From positions 567,333 to 631,332 of the forward strand of contig NZ_QOKV01000001.1 of NCBI RefSeq assembly GCF_008365405.1: a stretch of DNA of 64,000 nt. Reading direction: 5' to 3'. Below are positions 26,023 to 37,523 of the stretch, piece by piece (the stretch's first letter is position 1; each line of letters opens with the position of its first letter). The notes below the pieces were generated by a model. The model was not told the DNA's origin. It saw only the letters and a program-made list of their open reading frames with translations, and ran no database searches. A program made the position numbers and the translations under genes. This stretch comes from Azospirillum brasilense. GTDB lineage: Bacteria > Pseudomonadota > Alphaproteobacteria > Azospirillales > Azospirillaceae.

Positions 26023-26883
26023 ATGAAGACGCAGACCCTGAACGCTGCCGTTCTGGCGGCGCTGACATCTTTGTGTGGATTTGCCGCGACCGGTTCCGCC
26101 GCCGAACCCCATCCCTGGCAATTGGGGCTTCAGGAGGCGGCCACGCCGGTCAAGCACGCCATGGACTCGTTCCACGATCTGCTGACGGTGATCATCGTCG
26201 CCATCGTCATTTTCGTGGCGGGGCTGTTGGCCTGGGTGGCGCTGCGCTTCAACGCCAAGAAGAACGCCGTGCCGTCCACGACCTCGCACCACACGGTGCT
26301 GGAGATCGCCTGGACGGTCATTCCGGTCATCATCCTGATCGTCATCGCGGTGCCCTCCTTCAAGCTGCTCTACCAGGCGGAGCGGGTGCCGGAGTCGGAG
26401 ATGACCATCAAGGTCACCGGGCGGCAGTGGTACTGGGACTACGAGTATCCCGACCACGGCAACATCGCCTTCTCCAGCTACATGATCCAGGAGTCGGAGT
26501 TGAAGCCCGGCCAGAAGCGCCTGCTTGAGGTCGACAACCGCGTCATCCTGCCGGTCGGCACGACCGTGCGCGTGCTGGTCACCGCGGGTGACGTCATCCA
26601 TTCCTGGGCGGTGCCGAGCTTCGGGGTGAAGAAGGACGCCGTGCCGGGCCGCGCCAACGAGACCTGGCTGCGGATCGAGAAGGAAGGCGTCTATTACGGC
26701 CAGTGCTCCGAGATCTGCGGCATCAACCACGGCTTCATGCCGATCGCGGTCGAGGCCGTGTCGAAGGAAGCCTTCAACCAGTGGGTCGAGAAGGCCAAGA
26801 CCGCTTACGGGACCCCCGACACCAAGCGCGACGTTGCCGAGGCGCAGTCCTCAAAGGTGGCGTCCGCCGGAGCCGTCCAGTAA
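26023..26883 (+). CDS. coxB: Cytochrome c oxidase subunit II
   Basis: Subunit II accepts electrons from cytochrome c through its binuclear CuA centre and passes them to haem a. The 286-residue protein has a signal sequence, two membrane helices (about residues 45-70 and 88-110), the aromatic electron-entry patch GRQWYWDYEYP, and the CuA ligands in IHSW and CSEICGINHGFMP. It begins the operon; the ATG at 26023 is six bases after an alternative GTG. No fused cytochrome c domain is present, so it is a plain aa3-type subunit II. Confidence 0.97.
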   Translation: MKTQTLNAAVLAALTSLCGFAATGSAAEPHPWQLGLQEAATPVKHAMDSFHDLLTVIIVAIVIFVAGLLAWVALRFNAKKNAVPSTTSHHTVLEIAWTVIPVIILIVIAVPSFKLLYQAERVPESEMTIKVTGRQWYWDYEYPDHGNIAFSSYMIQESELKPGQKRLLEVDNRVILPVGTTVRVLVTAGDVIHSWAVPSFGVKKDAVPGRANETWLRIEKEGVYYGQCSEICGINHGFMPIAVEAVSKEAFNQWVEKAKTAYGTPDTKRDVAEAQSSKVASAGAVQ

Positions 26884-28563
<1,680 letters not shown>

Positions 28564-28646
28564 CGTATCGGTTGTGACCATGACGCCGGGGGTGCCTGGG
28601 AGGCTCCCTCCGGCCAAAGAGCCGAAAAGCCAGAGGATAGTGAAGT

Positions 28647-29576
28647 ATGACGGACCTGAGCATTGAACGGGTCTCGACAGGTCCGGTCTCCGGATCGACG
28701 CCGGGTGACTACATCGAACTGCTGAAGCCGCGGGTGATGTCGCTCGTGGTCTTCACCGGGCTGGCCGGCATCGTGCTGGCGCCCGGCCACATCCACCCCG
28801 TGCTGGCGGCGGTGGCGGTGCTGTGCATCGCGGTCGGGGCCGGGGCCTCGGGCGCCATCAACATGTGGTACGACCGCGACATCGACGCGGTGATGTCGCG
28901 CACCGTCCGCCGCCCGATCCCGTCGGGTCGGGTGGAGCCGGACAACGCGCTGGCCTTCGGGGTGATCCTGGCCGCGGCGTCGGTCGTGGTGATGGGGTTG
29001 GCGGTCAACTGGGCGGCGTCGGCGCTGCTGGCGATGACCATCGGCTTCTACGTCTTCGTCTACACCATGTGGCTGAAGCGGCGGACGCCGCAGAACATCG
29101 TGATCGGCGGGGCCGCCGGCGCCTTCCCGCCGATGATCGGCTGGGCGGCGGTGACGGGCGGGGTGGAGTTGCCCTCCATCCTGCTGTTCCTGCTGATCTT
29201 CCTGTGGACGCCGCCGCATTTCTGGGCGCTGGCGCTGTTCCGCAACGGCGACTACACCCGCGCCGGGGTGCCGATGATGCCGGTGGTGGCCGGGCCGGAC
29301 TCCACCAAGCGTCAGATGCTGGCCTACACGCTGGTCCTGCTGCCGGTGGCGGTGGCGCCGTACTTCCTGGGCGTCGGCGGCCTTGCCTATCTGATCGGGT
29401 CGAGCCTGCTGGGCACCTACTTCGTGCTGTGCGCGGTCCGCGTGCTGCGCGCCACCGACGACAAGCCGGCCAAGCGGATGTTCGGCTTCTCGATCCTCTA
29501 CCTGTTCCTGCTGTTTGCCCTGCTGATGGGCGAGCATCTGGTGAGCGGAATCCTGACGACCGGAGGCGGGGCATGA
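28647..29576 (+). CDS. ctaB: Protohaem IX farnesyltransferase
   Basis: CtaB (Cox10) attaches farnesyl to protohaem to make haem O, the precursor of haem a for the oxidase. The 309-residue polytopic membrane protein has the prenyl-diphosphate binding motif [15 protein letters not shown] near residue 72 and RRPIPSGR. It is embedded in the cox operon and its stop overlaps the next gene (ATGA). The haem A synthase ctaA is not in the window. Confidence 0.96.
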   Translation: MTDLSIERVSTGPVSGSTPGDYIELLKPRVMSLVVFTGLAGIVLAPGHIHPVLAAVAVLCIAVGAGASGAINMWYDRDIDAVMSRTVRRPIPSGRVEPDNALAFGVILAAASVVVMGLAVNWAASALLAMTIGFYVFVYTMWLKRRTPQNIVIGGAAGAFPPMIGWAAVTGGVELPSILLFLLIFLWTPPHFWALALFRNGDYTRAGVPMMPVVAGPDSTKRQMLAYTLVLLPVAVAPYFLGVGGLAYLIGSSLLGTYFVLCAVRVLRATDDKPAKRMFGFSILYLFLLFALLMGEHLVSGILTTGGGA

Positions 29577-29707
29577 CGATCATGGATGAATCCCACGAGG
29601 AACGCCGCAAGCGGCTGCGCGGGCGCAACTACGCGGTCCTGGCCGCGCTGATCGGGCTGGTGGTGATGTTCTACGTCATCACGCTGGTGCGGATGGGCGG
29701 ACACTGA
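29573..29707 (+). CDS. CoxF-like short membrane protein
   Basis: A 44-residue protein with a charged N-terminus ([11 protein letters not shown]), one membrane helix (about residues 20-38) and a short tail (RMGGH) overlaps ctaB by four bases. Position and form match the small CoxF-type proteins found between ctaB and ctaG in alphaproteobacterial cox operons. Its precise role in oxidase assembly is not established. Confidence 0.8.
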   Translation: MTIMDESHEERRKRLRGRNYAVLAALIGLVVMFYVITLVRMGGH

Positions 29708-29747
29708 CCACCACGACCGGATCAACGCAAGGGGAGGGAGCGGCGCC

Positions 29748-30371
29748 ATGAGCGACCGGCCTGAAAGCGACAAGGGGCTCCGGCGGAAGAACCGCCTGTT
29801 CATGGCGGGGCTGTTCGGTCTCGTCTTCGGGATGGTCGGGCTCGCCTACGCCTCGGTGCCGCTCTACGCGCTGTTCTGCCAGGTGACCGGCTTCGGCGGC
29901 ACCACCCAGCGGGCCGACGCTGCCCCCGCGCGGCAGGTCGACCGCGTCATCAAGGTCCGCTTCAACGCCGACGTGAACCAGTCGCTGCCCTGGCGCTTCA
30001 AGCCGGAGCAGAAGGAGCTGACGGTGAAGCTGGGCGAGATGGGGCTGGCCGCCTATCAGGCCGCCAACCGGACGGACCGGGCCACCGTGGGGACCGCGCT
30101 CTACAACGTCACGCCGGACAAGGTCGGCAAGTACTTCAACAAGATCGAGTGCTTCTGCTTCACCGAGCAGGTGCTGGAACCCGGTCAGTCGGTGGACATG
30201 CCGGTGGCCTTCTTCGTCGATCCGGCCCTGGCCGACGATCCGGCAATGGAGGATGTGACCACCATCACCCTGTCCTACACCTTCTTCCGCGCCAAGGACG
30301 AGACCCAGGTGCTGGCGCAGCACGCAACTCAGGCCGCGGGTGCGAAAGGCACCGGGACCGCGGCGAACTGA
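29748..30371 (+). CDS. ctaG: Cytochrome c oxidase copper chaperone
   Basis: CtaG (Cox11) delivers copper to the CuB site of subunit I. The 207-residue protein has one N-terminal membrane anchor (about residues 17-38, ending near SVPLYALFCQ) and a periplasmic Ig-like domain with the copper-binding motif ECFCFTEQ near residue 136. It lies between coxF and coxC in the operon. Confidence 0.96.
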   Translation: MSDRPESDKGLRRKNRLFMAGLFGLVFGMVGLAYASVPLYALFCQVTGFGGTTQRADAAPARQVDRVIKVRFNADVNQSLPWRFKPEQKELTVKLGEMGLAAYQAANRTDRATVGTALYNVTPDKVGKYFNKIECFCFTEQVLEPGQSVDMPVAFFVDPALADDPAMEDVTTITLSYTFFRAKDETQVLAQHATQAAGAKGTGTAAN

Positions 30372-30458
30372 GAACGCTGTAAAAAAGAGACAGTCTGAAC
30401 AGAGAATTAGGGCTGAACGAAGAAATCGGGCGAAACAAACCGGGGTTGGAAAGAGACG

Positions 30459-31337
30459 ATGGCCGACATCACGCACGCGCACATGCCGCATCCCCCAGCC
30501 TCCGCGCACGGCGCGGGGGAGGGCGCCGGCATCCCGCATCCCTACCATCTGGTGAAGCCGAGCCCGTGGCCTCTGCTGGGCGCCTTCGCGGCCGGTCTGT
30601 TCGCGACGGGCATGGTCATCTACATGCACGGCGGCGGCTGGCTGCTGGCGGCCCTCGGCTTCGCGTCCATCCTGGGCGTGATGTTCGGCTGGTGGCGCGA
30701 CATCATCAAGGAGGCGGTGCGCGAGAAGGCGCACACCCCGGTGGTGAAGATCGGCCTGCGCTACGGCATGGCGCTGTTCATCGCCTCGGAGGTGATGTTC
30801 TTCGCCGCCTTCTTCTGGGCCTTCTACGACGCGGCTCTCTACCCCAAGGTGTTCGCCGAGAACCCGCAGGGCGTCTGGCCGCCGCCGAACATCACGGTGC
30901 TGGAGACCTTCCACCTGCCGCTGATGATGACGCTGATCCTGCTGCTGTCGGGCGTCACCGTCACCTGGGCGCACCACGCCATCCTCGAGGGCCGCAACAA
31001 GGAGGCCTCGCGCGCTCTGGGCCTGACCGTCCTGCTGGGGGTGATGTTCACCTTCTTCCAGGGCTGGGAGTACGCCCACGCCGCCTTCGGCTTCACGCAG
31101 GGCATCTACCCGTCGACCTTCTACATGGCGACCGGCTTCCACGGCTTCCACGTGATCGTCGGCACCATCTTCCTGGCGGTCTGCTGGTTCCGCACCATGA
31201 AGGGCCACTTCACCCCGCGGAGCCATTTCGGCTTCGAGGCGGCGGCCTGGTACTGGCACTTCGTGGACGTGGTCTGGCTGTTCCTGTTCGTGTCGATCTA
31301 CTGGTGGGGGTCGCTGGGCGCCACGAGCGGCCACTGA
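30459..31337 (+). CDS. coxC: Cytochrome c oxidase subunit III
   Basis: Subunit III stabilises the oxidase and supports proton uptake. The 292-residue protein has seven membrane helices and family signatures such as SEVMFFAAFFWAFYDAAL (key residues SEVMFF and FWAF), THLPLMMTLILLLSG-like segments and HGFHVIVGTIFL. An N-terminal His/Pro-rich tail precedes the first helix. An 87-base purine-rich leader separates it from ctaG. Confidence 0.97.
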   Translation: MADITHAHMPHPPASAHGAGEGAGIPHPYHLVKPSPWPLLGAFAAGLFATGMVIYMHGGGWLLAALGFASILGVMFGWWRDIIKEAVREKAHTPVVKIGLRYGMALFIASEVMFFAAFFWAFYDAALYPKVFAENPQGVWPPPNITVLETFHLPLMMTLILLLSGVTVTWAHHAILEGRNKEASRALGLTVLLGVMFTFFQGWEYAHAAFGFTQGIYPSTFYMATGFHGFHVIVGTIFLAVCWFRTMKGHFTPRSHFGFEAAAWYWHFVDVVWLFLFVSIYWWGSLGATSGH

Positions 31338-31361
31338 ACGATCCCCCCTGTCGCCTTGCGA

Positions 31362-31392
31362 AGCCCTTCTCCTCCACCGGGGGAGAGGGGCT
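31362..31392. repeat. Hairpin after coxC, related to the palindromic family
   Basis: AGCCCTTCTCC pairs with GGGAGAGGGGCT around a short loop. It is a short relative of the CCCTCTCCC-type elements and may act as a processing or attenuation hairpin between coxC and the DUF983 gene. Confidence 0.55.
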
Positions 31393-31419
31393 TCCCATTC
31401 CTGGAAGGAGGCGAATGAT

Positions 31420-31794
31420 TTGAGCACCTATCATACCAGCCCGTCGCCGCTGACCGCGGGCCTGCGCTGCGCCTGCCCGCGCTGCGGACGGGGCAAGCTG
31501 TTCCACGGTTATCTGACGGTCAACGAGCGCTGTTCGGTGTGCAATCTGAACCTCGCCCGGCAGGACAGCGGCGACGGGCCGGCGGTGTTCCTGATCTTCA
31601 TCCTGGGCTTCCTGGTCGTGCCGGTGGCGCTGTGGGTGTCGATGACGGTGGACTGGCCGCTGTGGCTGCACGCCATCGTCTGGAGCATCGTCGTCCTTGG
31701 GCTGGCGCTCGGCATGCTGCGCCCGGCCAAGGCCTACGTCGTGGCGCTCCAGTACCGCCACCGCCGCAACGAGCTGGAGGACCCGGACGCGTGA
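31420..31794 (+). CDS. DUF983 zinc-ribbon membrane protein
   Basis: The 124-residue protein has an N-terminal zinc ribbon (CPRCGRG and CSVC) and two membrane helices (about residues 54-95). This DUF983 family is regularly found in alphaproteobacterial cox operons and is thought to aid oxidase biogenesis. No in-frame ATG exists; a TTG start at 31420 is supported by a strong GGAAGGAGG site nine bases upstream. The stop overlaps a GTG of the surf1 gene. Confidence 0.9.
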   Translation: MSTYHTSPSPLTAGLRCACPRCGRGKLFHGYLTVNERCSVCNLNLARQDSGDGPAVFLIFILGFLVVPVALWVSMTVDWPLWLHAIVWSIVVLGLALGMLRPAKAYVVALQYRHRRNELEDPDA

Positions 31795-31796
31795 CC

Positions 31797-32549
31797 ATGA
31801 CCGCCGCCGTTGAATCCCGCCGCTTCCGCCCCTCGCTGTGGGCGACGCTGATCACCGTGCCCGCCGTCCTGGTCATGCTGGGGCTGGGCACATGGCAGAT
31901 GCAGCGGCTGGCGTGGAAGGAGGATCTCGTCCGTCGGGTGGAGCAGCGGCTGCACGCCGCCCCCATTCCGCTGCCCTCCGCCATCGCGGATCCGGAGGCG
32001 CTGGAGTTCCGCCCGGTGACCGTCACCGGGCGCTTCCTGAACGACAAGGAACTGCTGCTGGTGGCCCGGCCCCGGCAGGGGCAGGCGGGCTACGAGCTGC
32101 TGACCCCGCTGCAGCGCCCGGCGGCGGACGGCGGCGGCGTGGTGCTGGTCAACCGCGGCTTCCTGCCCATGGACAAGCGCACCCCGGCTAGCCGTCCGGA
32201 GAGCCGGGTGGAAGGGCCAGTGACCGTCACCGGTCTGGTCCGCCTGCCGCAGCCCGCCGGCTGGCTCCAGCCGGGCAACCGGCCGGGGGCGGAATCCTGG
32301 ATGCGGCTGGACCCGCCGGCCATGGCGGCGTCCGCCGGGCTGGAGAAGGTCGCCCCGCTGGCGGTCGAGATGATTCCCGACCCGGCGCGCGGCAACGCGC
32401 CGCAGACTGGAATGCTGAACGGGATTCAGCCACTGGTCGAGTTGCCCAACAACCATAGGCAATACGCCTTCACCTGGTTTAGCCTCGCCGCGACGCTGGT
32501 CGTCGTCTATGTGCTGTCCCAACGCCGGAGGACCGGTCCGGCATCCTAG
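31797..32549 (+). CDS. surf1: SURF1-family oxidase assembly protein
   Basis: SURF1 helps insert haem a into cytochrome oxidase subunit I. The 250-residue protein has two membrane helices, one near residues 14-32 (GLGTWQMQRLAWK after it, as in the family) and one near the C-terminus (FTWFSLAATLVVVYVLS), enclosing a periplasmic domain with VNRGFLP. ATG 31797 is used; GTG 31791 overlapping the previous stop is equally possible. Confidence 0.94.
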   Translation: MTAAVESRRFRPSLWATLITVPAVLVMLGLGTWQMQRLAWKEDLVRRVEQRLHAAPIPLPSAIADPEALEFRPVTVTGRFLNDKELLLVARPRQGQAGYELLTPLQRPAADGGGVVLVNRGFLPMDKRTPASRPESRVEGPVTVTGLVRLPQPAGWLQPGNRPGAESWMRLDPPAMAASAGLEKVAPLAVEMIPDPARGNAPQTGMLNGIQPLVELPNNHRQYAFTWFSLAATLVVVYVLSQRRRTGPAS

Positions 32550-32561
32550 GAGTTGCGCCTC

Positions 32562-34058
<1,497 letters not shown>

Positions 34059-34070
34059 GCGAAGCTTTTG

Positions 34071-34120
34071 CCCCACCCCGGCCCTCCCCCGCTTCGCAGG
34101 GAAGGGCCGGGGTGGGGGCA
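34071..34120. repeat. GC-rich palindromic element (copy 3, short form)
   Basis: A 50-bp hairpin: GCCCCACCCCGGCCCTCCC pairs almost perfectly with its complement, with a CGCTTCGCAG loop region. It lies 13 bases after the carboxypeptidase stop, where it could end transcription. Confidence 0.8.
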
Positions 34121-34435
34121 CAAGTTTCGCCGATCCGCGTTCGCTGCTGCGGAAGAATTCGCAAAATTCGCTGAACGCAAAAGGCTGACGGGTAACCCTC
34201 CTTCGTTTCCGAACGCTTTTCCAAACAACCGACCGACCGACCGGATAAACAGCTTCAAAACAGCGCAAGCACTCGACGCGTCTTCATTGTCTCAAATGCC
34301 TTCAAAATCCTTCCTTCCGGACATGGTCACACATGTCTTGGATTGCCGGAATTAAGCAACATTCCTGGCAATATTTCGTTAACCATAAACCGCCAGCCTC
34401 CGGCCCAACGCGAATGGCAACGAGGGCTGAGAACA
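34121..34435. other. AT-richer region before the GH5 gene
   Basis: This stretch is visibly less GC-rich than its surroundings. It contains a short CGAC tandem run near 34220 and a perfect inverted repeat at 34320-34337 (GACATG, six bases, CATGTC), which could be an operator for the downstream glycosidase gene. No gene is seen. Confidence 0.5.
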
Positions 34436-35764
34436 ATGGGCATCGCCAAGGGCTTCCTGCACACGGACGGCAACCAGATCGTCGATTCGTCGGGCCAGAA
34501 CGTCAAGCTGACCGGCGTCAACTGGTTCGGCGGCGAGGGCTTCGTCTTCAACCCCAACGGCATGGACATGCGCGGGTACTGGGGGATGATGGAGCAGATG
34601 AAGGAGATGGGCTTCAACACCATCCGTCTGCCGTGGAGCGACGCGGCGCTGGACGCCGACCGGGCGACGGGCATCGACACCTCCAAGAATCCCGACCTCG
34701 CGAACAAGTCCCCGCTTGAGGTCATGGACAAGGTGATCGACTACGCCGGGCGCATCGGCATGAAGGTCATCCTCGACCACCACCGCTCCAGCGACGGTGC
34801 GTCGGCCAACGAGAACGGCCTGTGGTACGACGACAAGTACCCGGAGTCGAAGATGATCGAAAACTGGAAGATGCTGGCCGAGCGCTACAAGGGCAACGAC
34901 ACGGTGGTCGGTGCCGACCTGCACAACGAGCCGCACGGGCAGGCGACCTGGGGCGGCGGCGACAAGGCCACCGACTGGGCCTGGGCCGCGGAGCGCATCG
35001 GCAACGAGATCCAGTCCGTGAACAAGGATTGGTTGCTGCTGGTCGAGGGCGTCGAAATCCATGAGAACCAGTGGGAGTGGTGGGGCGGCAACCTGCGCGG
35101 CGCCAAGGACCGTCCGATCGAGTTCGACAATCCGGGCAAGCTGGTCTATTCGGTCCACTCCTACGGTCCGTCCATCCATGAGATGGAGTGGTTCAAGGCC
35201 AGCGACTATCCGAACAACCTGCCGGGCCAGTACACCGACAATTGGGGCTGGCTGCTGAAGGACGACAAGGCGCCCGTGCTGGTCGGCGAGTTCGGCGGCA
35301 AGCTGGAGACCGATCAGGACAAGGCCTACATGGCCAAGCTGATCGACTATATGAACGGCGACCTGGACGGCAACGGCACCAACGACCTGGGCGCCGGCAA
35401 GGAAGGGGCGAGCTGGACCTACTGGTCGTGGAACCCGAACTCGGGCGACACCGGCGGCATCCTGAAGGACGATTGGCAGACGGTCGACCAGACCAAGTAC
35501 AACGCCATCAAGGAAGGCCTGTTCGACGGTGGCGGCAGCCCGGCCAAGGCCGCCTGGGCTCCGGCGACGGCGCAGGCGCTTGGGGAGGGCGACATCAACG
35601 TCCTGTCCCACACGGTGACCCAGCCGCAGCCGGTGGACCACAGCACCGCCGCGTCGGTGGCCGCCGCGCTGGCCGCCCAGACGGTGGAGCTTCCGCCGGT
35701 CGATGCCGCGCACGATGCCTCGGCGCTGCATCACGACCCGCTGGACGTCCACACCGGCGCGTGA
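34436..35764 (+). CDS. Glycoside hydrolase family 5 (endoglucanase-like), leaderless
   Basis: The 442-residue protein is a GH5 enzyme of the cellulase type. The acid/base Glu is in DLHNEPHG near residue 164 and the nucleophile Glu in VGEFGG near 285. NWFGGEG near the start and the conserved IRLPW strand are present. There is no signal peptide: the protein begins MGIAKGFLHTDGNQ. A Ca-binding-like loop (DLDGNGTND) lies near residue 305, and an Ala/His/Asp-rich tail of about 80 residues follows the catalytic domain, which could be a C-terminal type I secretion signal. It may act on plant cell walls or on the cell's own glucans. It is inserted between M32 and thrC, flanked by repeats. Confidence 0.9.
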   Translation: MGIAKGFLHTDGNQIVDSSGQNVKLTGVNWFGGEGFVFNPNGMDMRGYWGMMEQMKEMGFNTIRLPWSDAALDADRATGIDTSKNPDLANKSPLEVMDKVIDYAGRIGMKVILDHHRSSDGASANENGLWYDDKYPESKMIENWKMLAERYKGNDTVVGADLHNEPHGQATWGGGDKATDWAWAAERIGNEIQSVNKDWLLLVEGVEIHENQWEWWGGNLRGAKDRPIEFDNPGKLVYSVHSYGPSIHEMEWFKASDYPNNLPGQYTDNWGWLLKDDKAPVLVGEFGGKLETDQDKAYMAKLIDYMNGDLDGNGTNDLGAGKEGASWTYWSWNPNSGDTGGILKDDWQTVDQTKYNAIKEGLFDGGGSPAKAAWAPATAQALGEGDINVLSHTVTQPQPVDHSTAASVAAALAAQTVELPPVDAAHDASALHHDPLDVHTGA

Positions 35765-35780
35765 TTGGCGGGCAGTGACT

Positions 35781-35981
35781 CCCTCTCCCGCCCCGGGAGA
35801 GGGAAGGGGCCCGCGCGCAAGCGTGGGAAGGGTGAGGGTATCGCCCGGAAGCAACGCCTTGATCCTCGTGCGACCCTCACCCGCTCTCGGCGGACCGAAG
35901 GTCCGCCTGCCGCGTCAGCGCTGGCTTTCAGCCAGCGCGAGAGCCCGCTTCACGGGCACCCTCTCCCGGGGCGGGAGAGGG
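35781..35981. repeat. GC-rich palindromic element (copy 4, full length)
   Basis: A full-length 201-bp member. The ends CCCTCTCCCGCCCCGGGAGA and CTCCCGGGGCGGGAGAGGG are each hairpins and pair with each other. Inside are several hairpins, including CGCTGGCTTTCAGCCAGCG near 35920. It fills most of the gap before thrC. Confidence 0.88.
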
Positions 35982-36110
35982 ACGGTGGAATGCAACGCAC
36001 CCGGAACCCGCCGCTTGCACCGCGTGTGGGAGGGCGCTAACTATGCCCGTTCCACAAGAGTCGCCGGCCCGCCACAGCGTCGGCCACCTTCAGGCGTCGG
36101 AGAGTGTGCG

Positions 36111-37523
36111 TTGAAGTACGTCAGCACGCGGGGCCAGGCCCCGGTCCTGGGTTTCGAAGAAGTCCTTCTGGCCGGTCTCGCGCGTGACGGCGGCCTTTAT
36201 GTCCCGGAAAGCTGGCCGCAGTTCTCGGCCGACGAGATCCGCGCGATGCGCGGCCTTCCCTACAGCGAGATCGCCGTGCGCGTCATGCTGCCCTTCCTGG
36301 GCGGCGCCATCGCCGAGGACGATTTCCGCGCCATCGTGAAGGACGCCTACGCCAGCTTCGACCACGCCGCGGTGGTTCCGCTGGTGCAGCTCGACCAGCG
36401 CACCTGGGTGATGGAGCTGTTCCACGGCCCGACGCTGGCCTTCAAGGACGTGGCGCTGCAACTGCTCGGCCGCCTGTTCGACCATGTGCTGGCCAAGCGC
36501 GGGGAGCGGGTGACCATCGTCGGCGCCACCTCGGGCGACACCGGCTCCGCCGCCATCGAGGCGTGCCGCGACCGCCGGAACGTGGACATCTTCATCCTGC
36601 ACCCGAAGGGCCGCACGTCGGAGGTGCAGCGCCGCCAGATGACCAGCGTCCTGTCGGACAACGTGCACAACATTGCGCTGCACGGCACCTTCGACGACTG
36701 CCAGGATCTGGTGAAGGCTCTGTTCAATGACATGGCCTTCCGCGACAAGATGGGCCTGTCGGCGGTGAACTCGATCAACTGGGCGCGCATCATGGCCCAG
36801 ATCGTCTATTACTTCGCCGCCGCGGTGGCGCTGGGCGCGCCCGACCGCAAGGTGGCCTTCACCGTGCCCACCGGCAATTTCGGCAACGTCTATGCCGCCT
36901 ACGGCGCGCGGGCGATGGGCCTGTCGGTGGAGCGGCTGGTCGTGGGCTCCAACGCCAACGACATTCTGGCCCGCTTTTTTGCCAGCGGCACCATGTCGGC
37001 GGCTCCGGTCGTGCCCACATTGAGTCCCAGCATGGACATCCAGATCTCCTCCAACTTCGAGCGGCTGCTGTTCGACCTGCTGGGCCGCGACGGCGCCGCG
37101 GTGCAGGCCGCCATGGACGGCTTCCGCGCGGACGGCAAATTCGCCGTCACCGACGCGCAGCTGGCCGAGGCGCACGCGATCTTCGCCGCGGGCCGCGCCG
37201 ACGACGCCCGGACCATGGACGTCATCAAGGAGGTCTGGGAGAAGACCGGCGGCTATCAGGTCGATCCGCACACCGCCGTCGGCATCCATTCGGCGGCGAC
37301 CGCCCCGGTCGATCCGTCGGTGCCGGTGGTCGTGATGGCGACCGCCCACCCGGCCAAGTTCCCCGACGCGGTGGAGACGGCCACGGGCCGGCGGCCGGTC
37401 CTGCCGCCGCGCCTCGCCGACCTCTACGAGCGCGAGGAGCGGCTGTCCGAGCTGCCCAACGACATGGCGGCGGTCCAGGAGTTCGTCGTCGCCCGCGCCC
37501 GCGCCGCCAAGGAGGCCGCATGA
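36111..37523 (+). CDS. thrC: Threonine synthase
   Basis: ThrC converts O-phosphohomoserine to threonine with PLP. The 470-residue protein starts at TTG 36111 (then KYVSTRGQAPVLGFE), which matches the family N-terminus and has CGGAGAG upstream. The PLP lysine is in TLAFKDVALQ near residue 112. Other conserved segments are GATSGDTGSAA and the phosphate-binding NFGN. It overlaps the M16 peptidase gene by four bases (ATGA), a pairing seen in many alphaproteobacteria. Confidence 0.96.
   Translation: MKYVSTRGQAPVLGFEEVLLAGLARDGGLYVPESWPQFSADEIRAMRGLPYSEIAVRVMLPFLGGAIAEDDFRAIVKDAYASFDHAAVVPLVQLDQRTWVMELFHGPTLAFKDVALQLLGRLFDHVLAKRGERVTIVGATSGDTGSAAIEACRDRRNVDIFILHPKGRTSEVQRRQMTSVLSDNVHNIALHGTFDDCQDLVKALFNDMAFRDKMGLSAVNSINWARIMAQIVYYFAAAVALGAPDRKVAFTVPTGNFGNVYAAYGARAMGLSVERLVVGSNANDILARFFASGTMSAAPVVPTLSPSMDIQISSNFERLLFDLLGRDGAAVQAAMDGFRADGKFAVTDAQLAEAHAIFAAGRADDARTMDVIKEVWEKTGGYQVDPHTAVGIHSAATAPVDPSVPVVVMATAHPAKFPDAVETATGRRPVLPPRLADLYEREERLSELPNDMAAVQEFVVARARAAKEAA

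Noticed and set aside
34219..34234. CGAC microrepeat before the GH5 gene as a phase-variation tract
   Set aside because: Only about three to four units are present and it is far from the start codon or any promoter element.
35781..35981. Possible CRISPR array or tandem repeat array
   Set aside because: The repeated pieces are nested hairpins of one palindromic element, not evenly spaced direct repeats with unique spacers. No cas genes are present.
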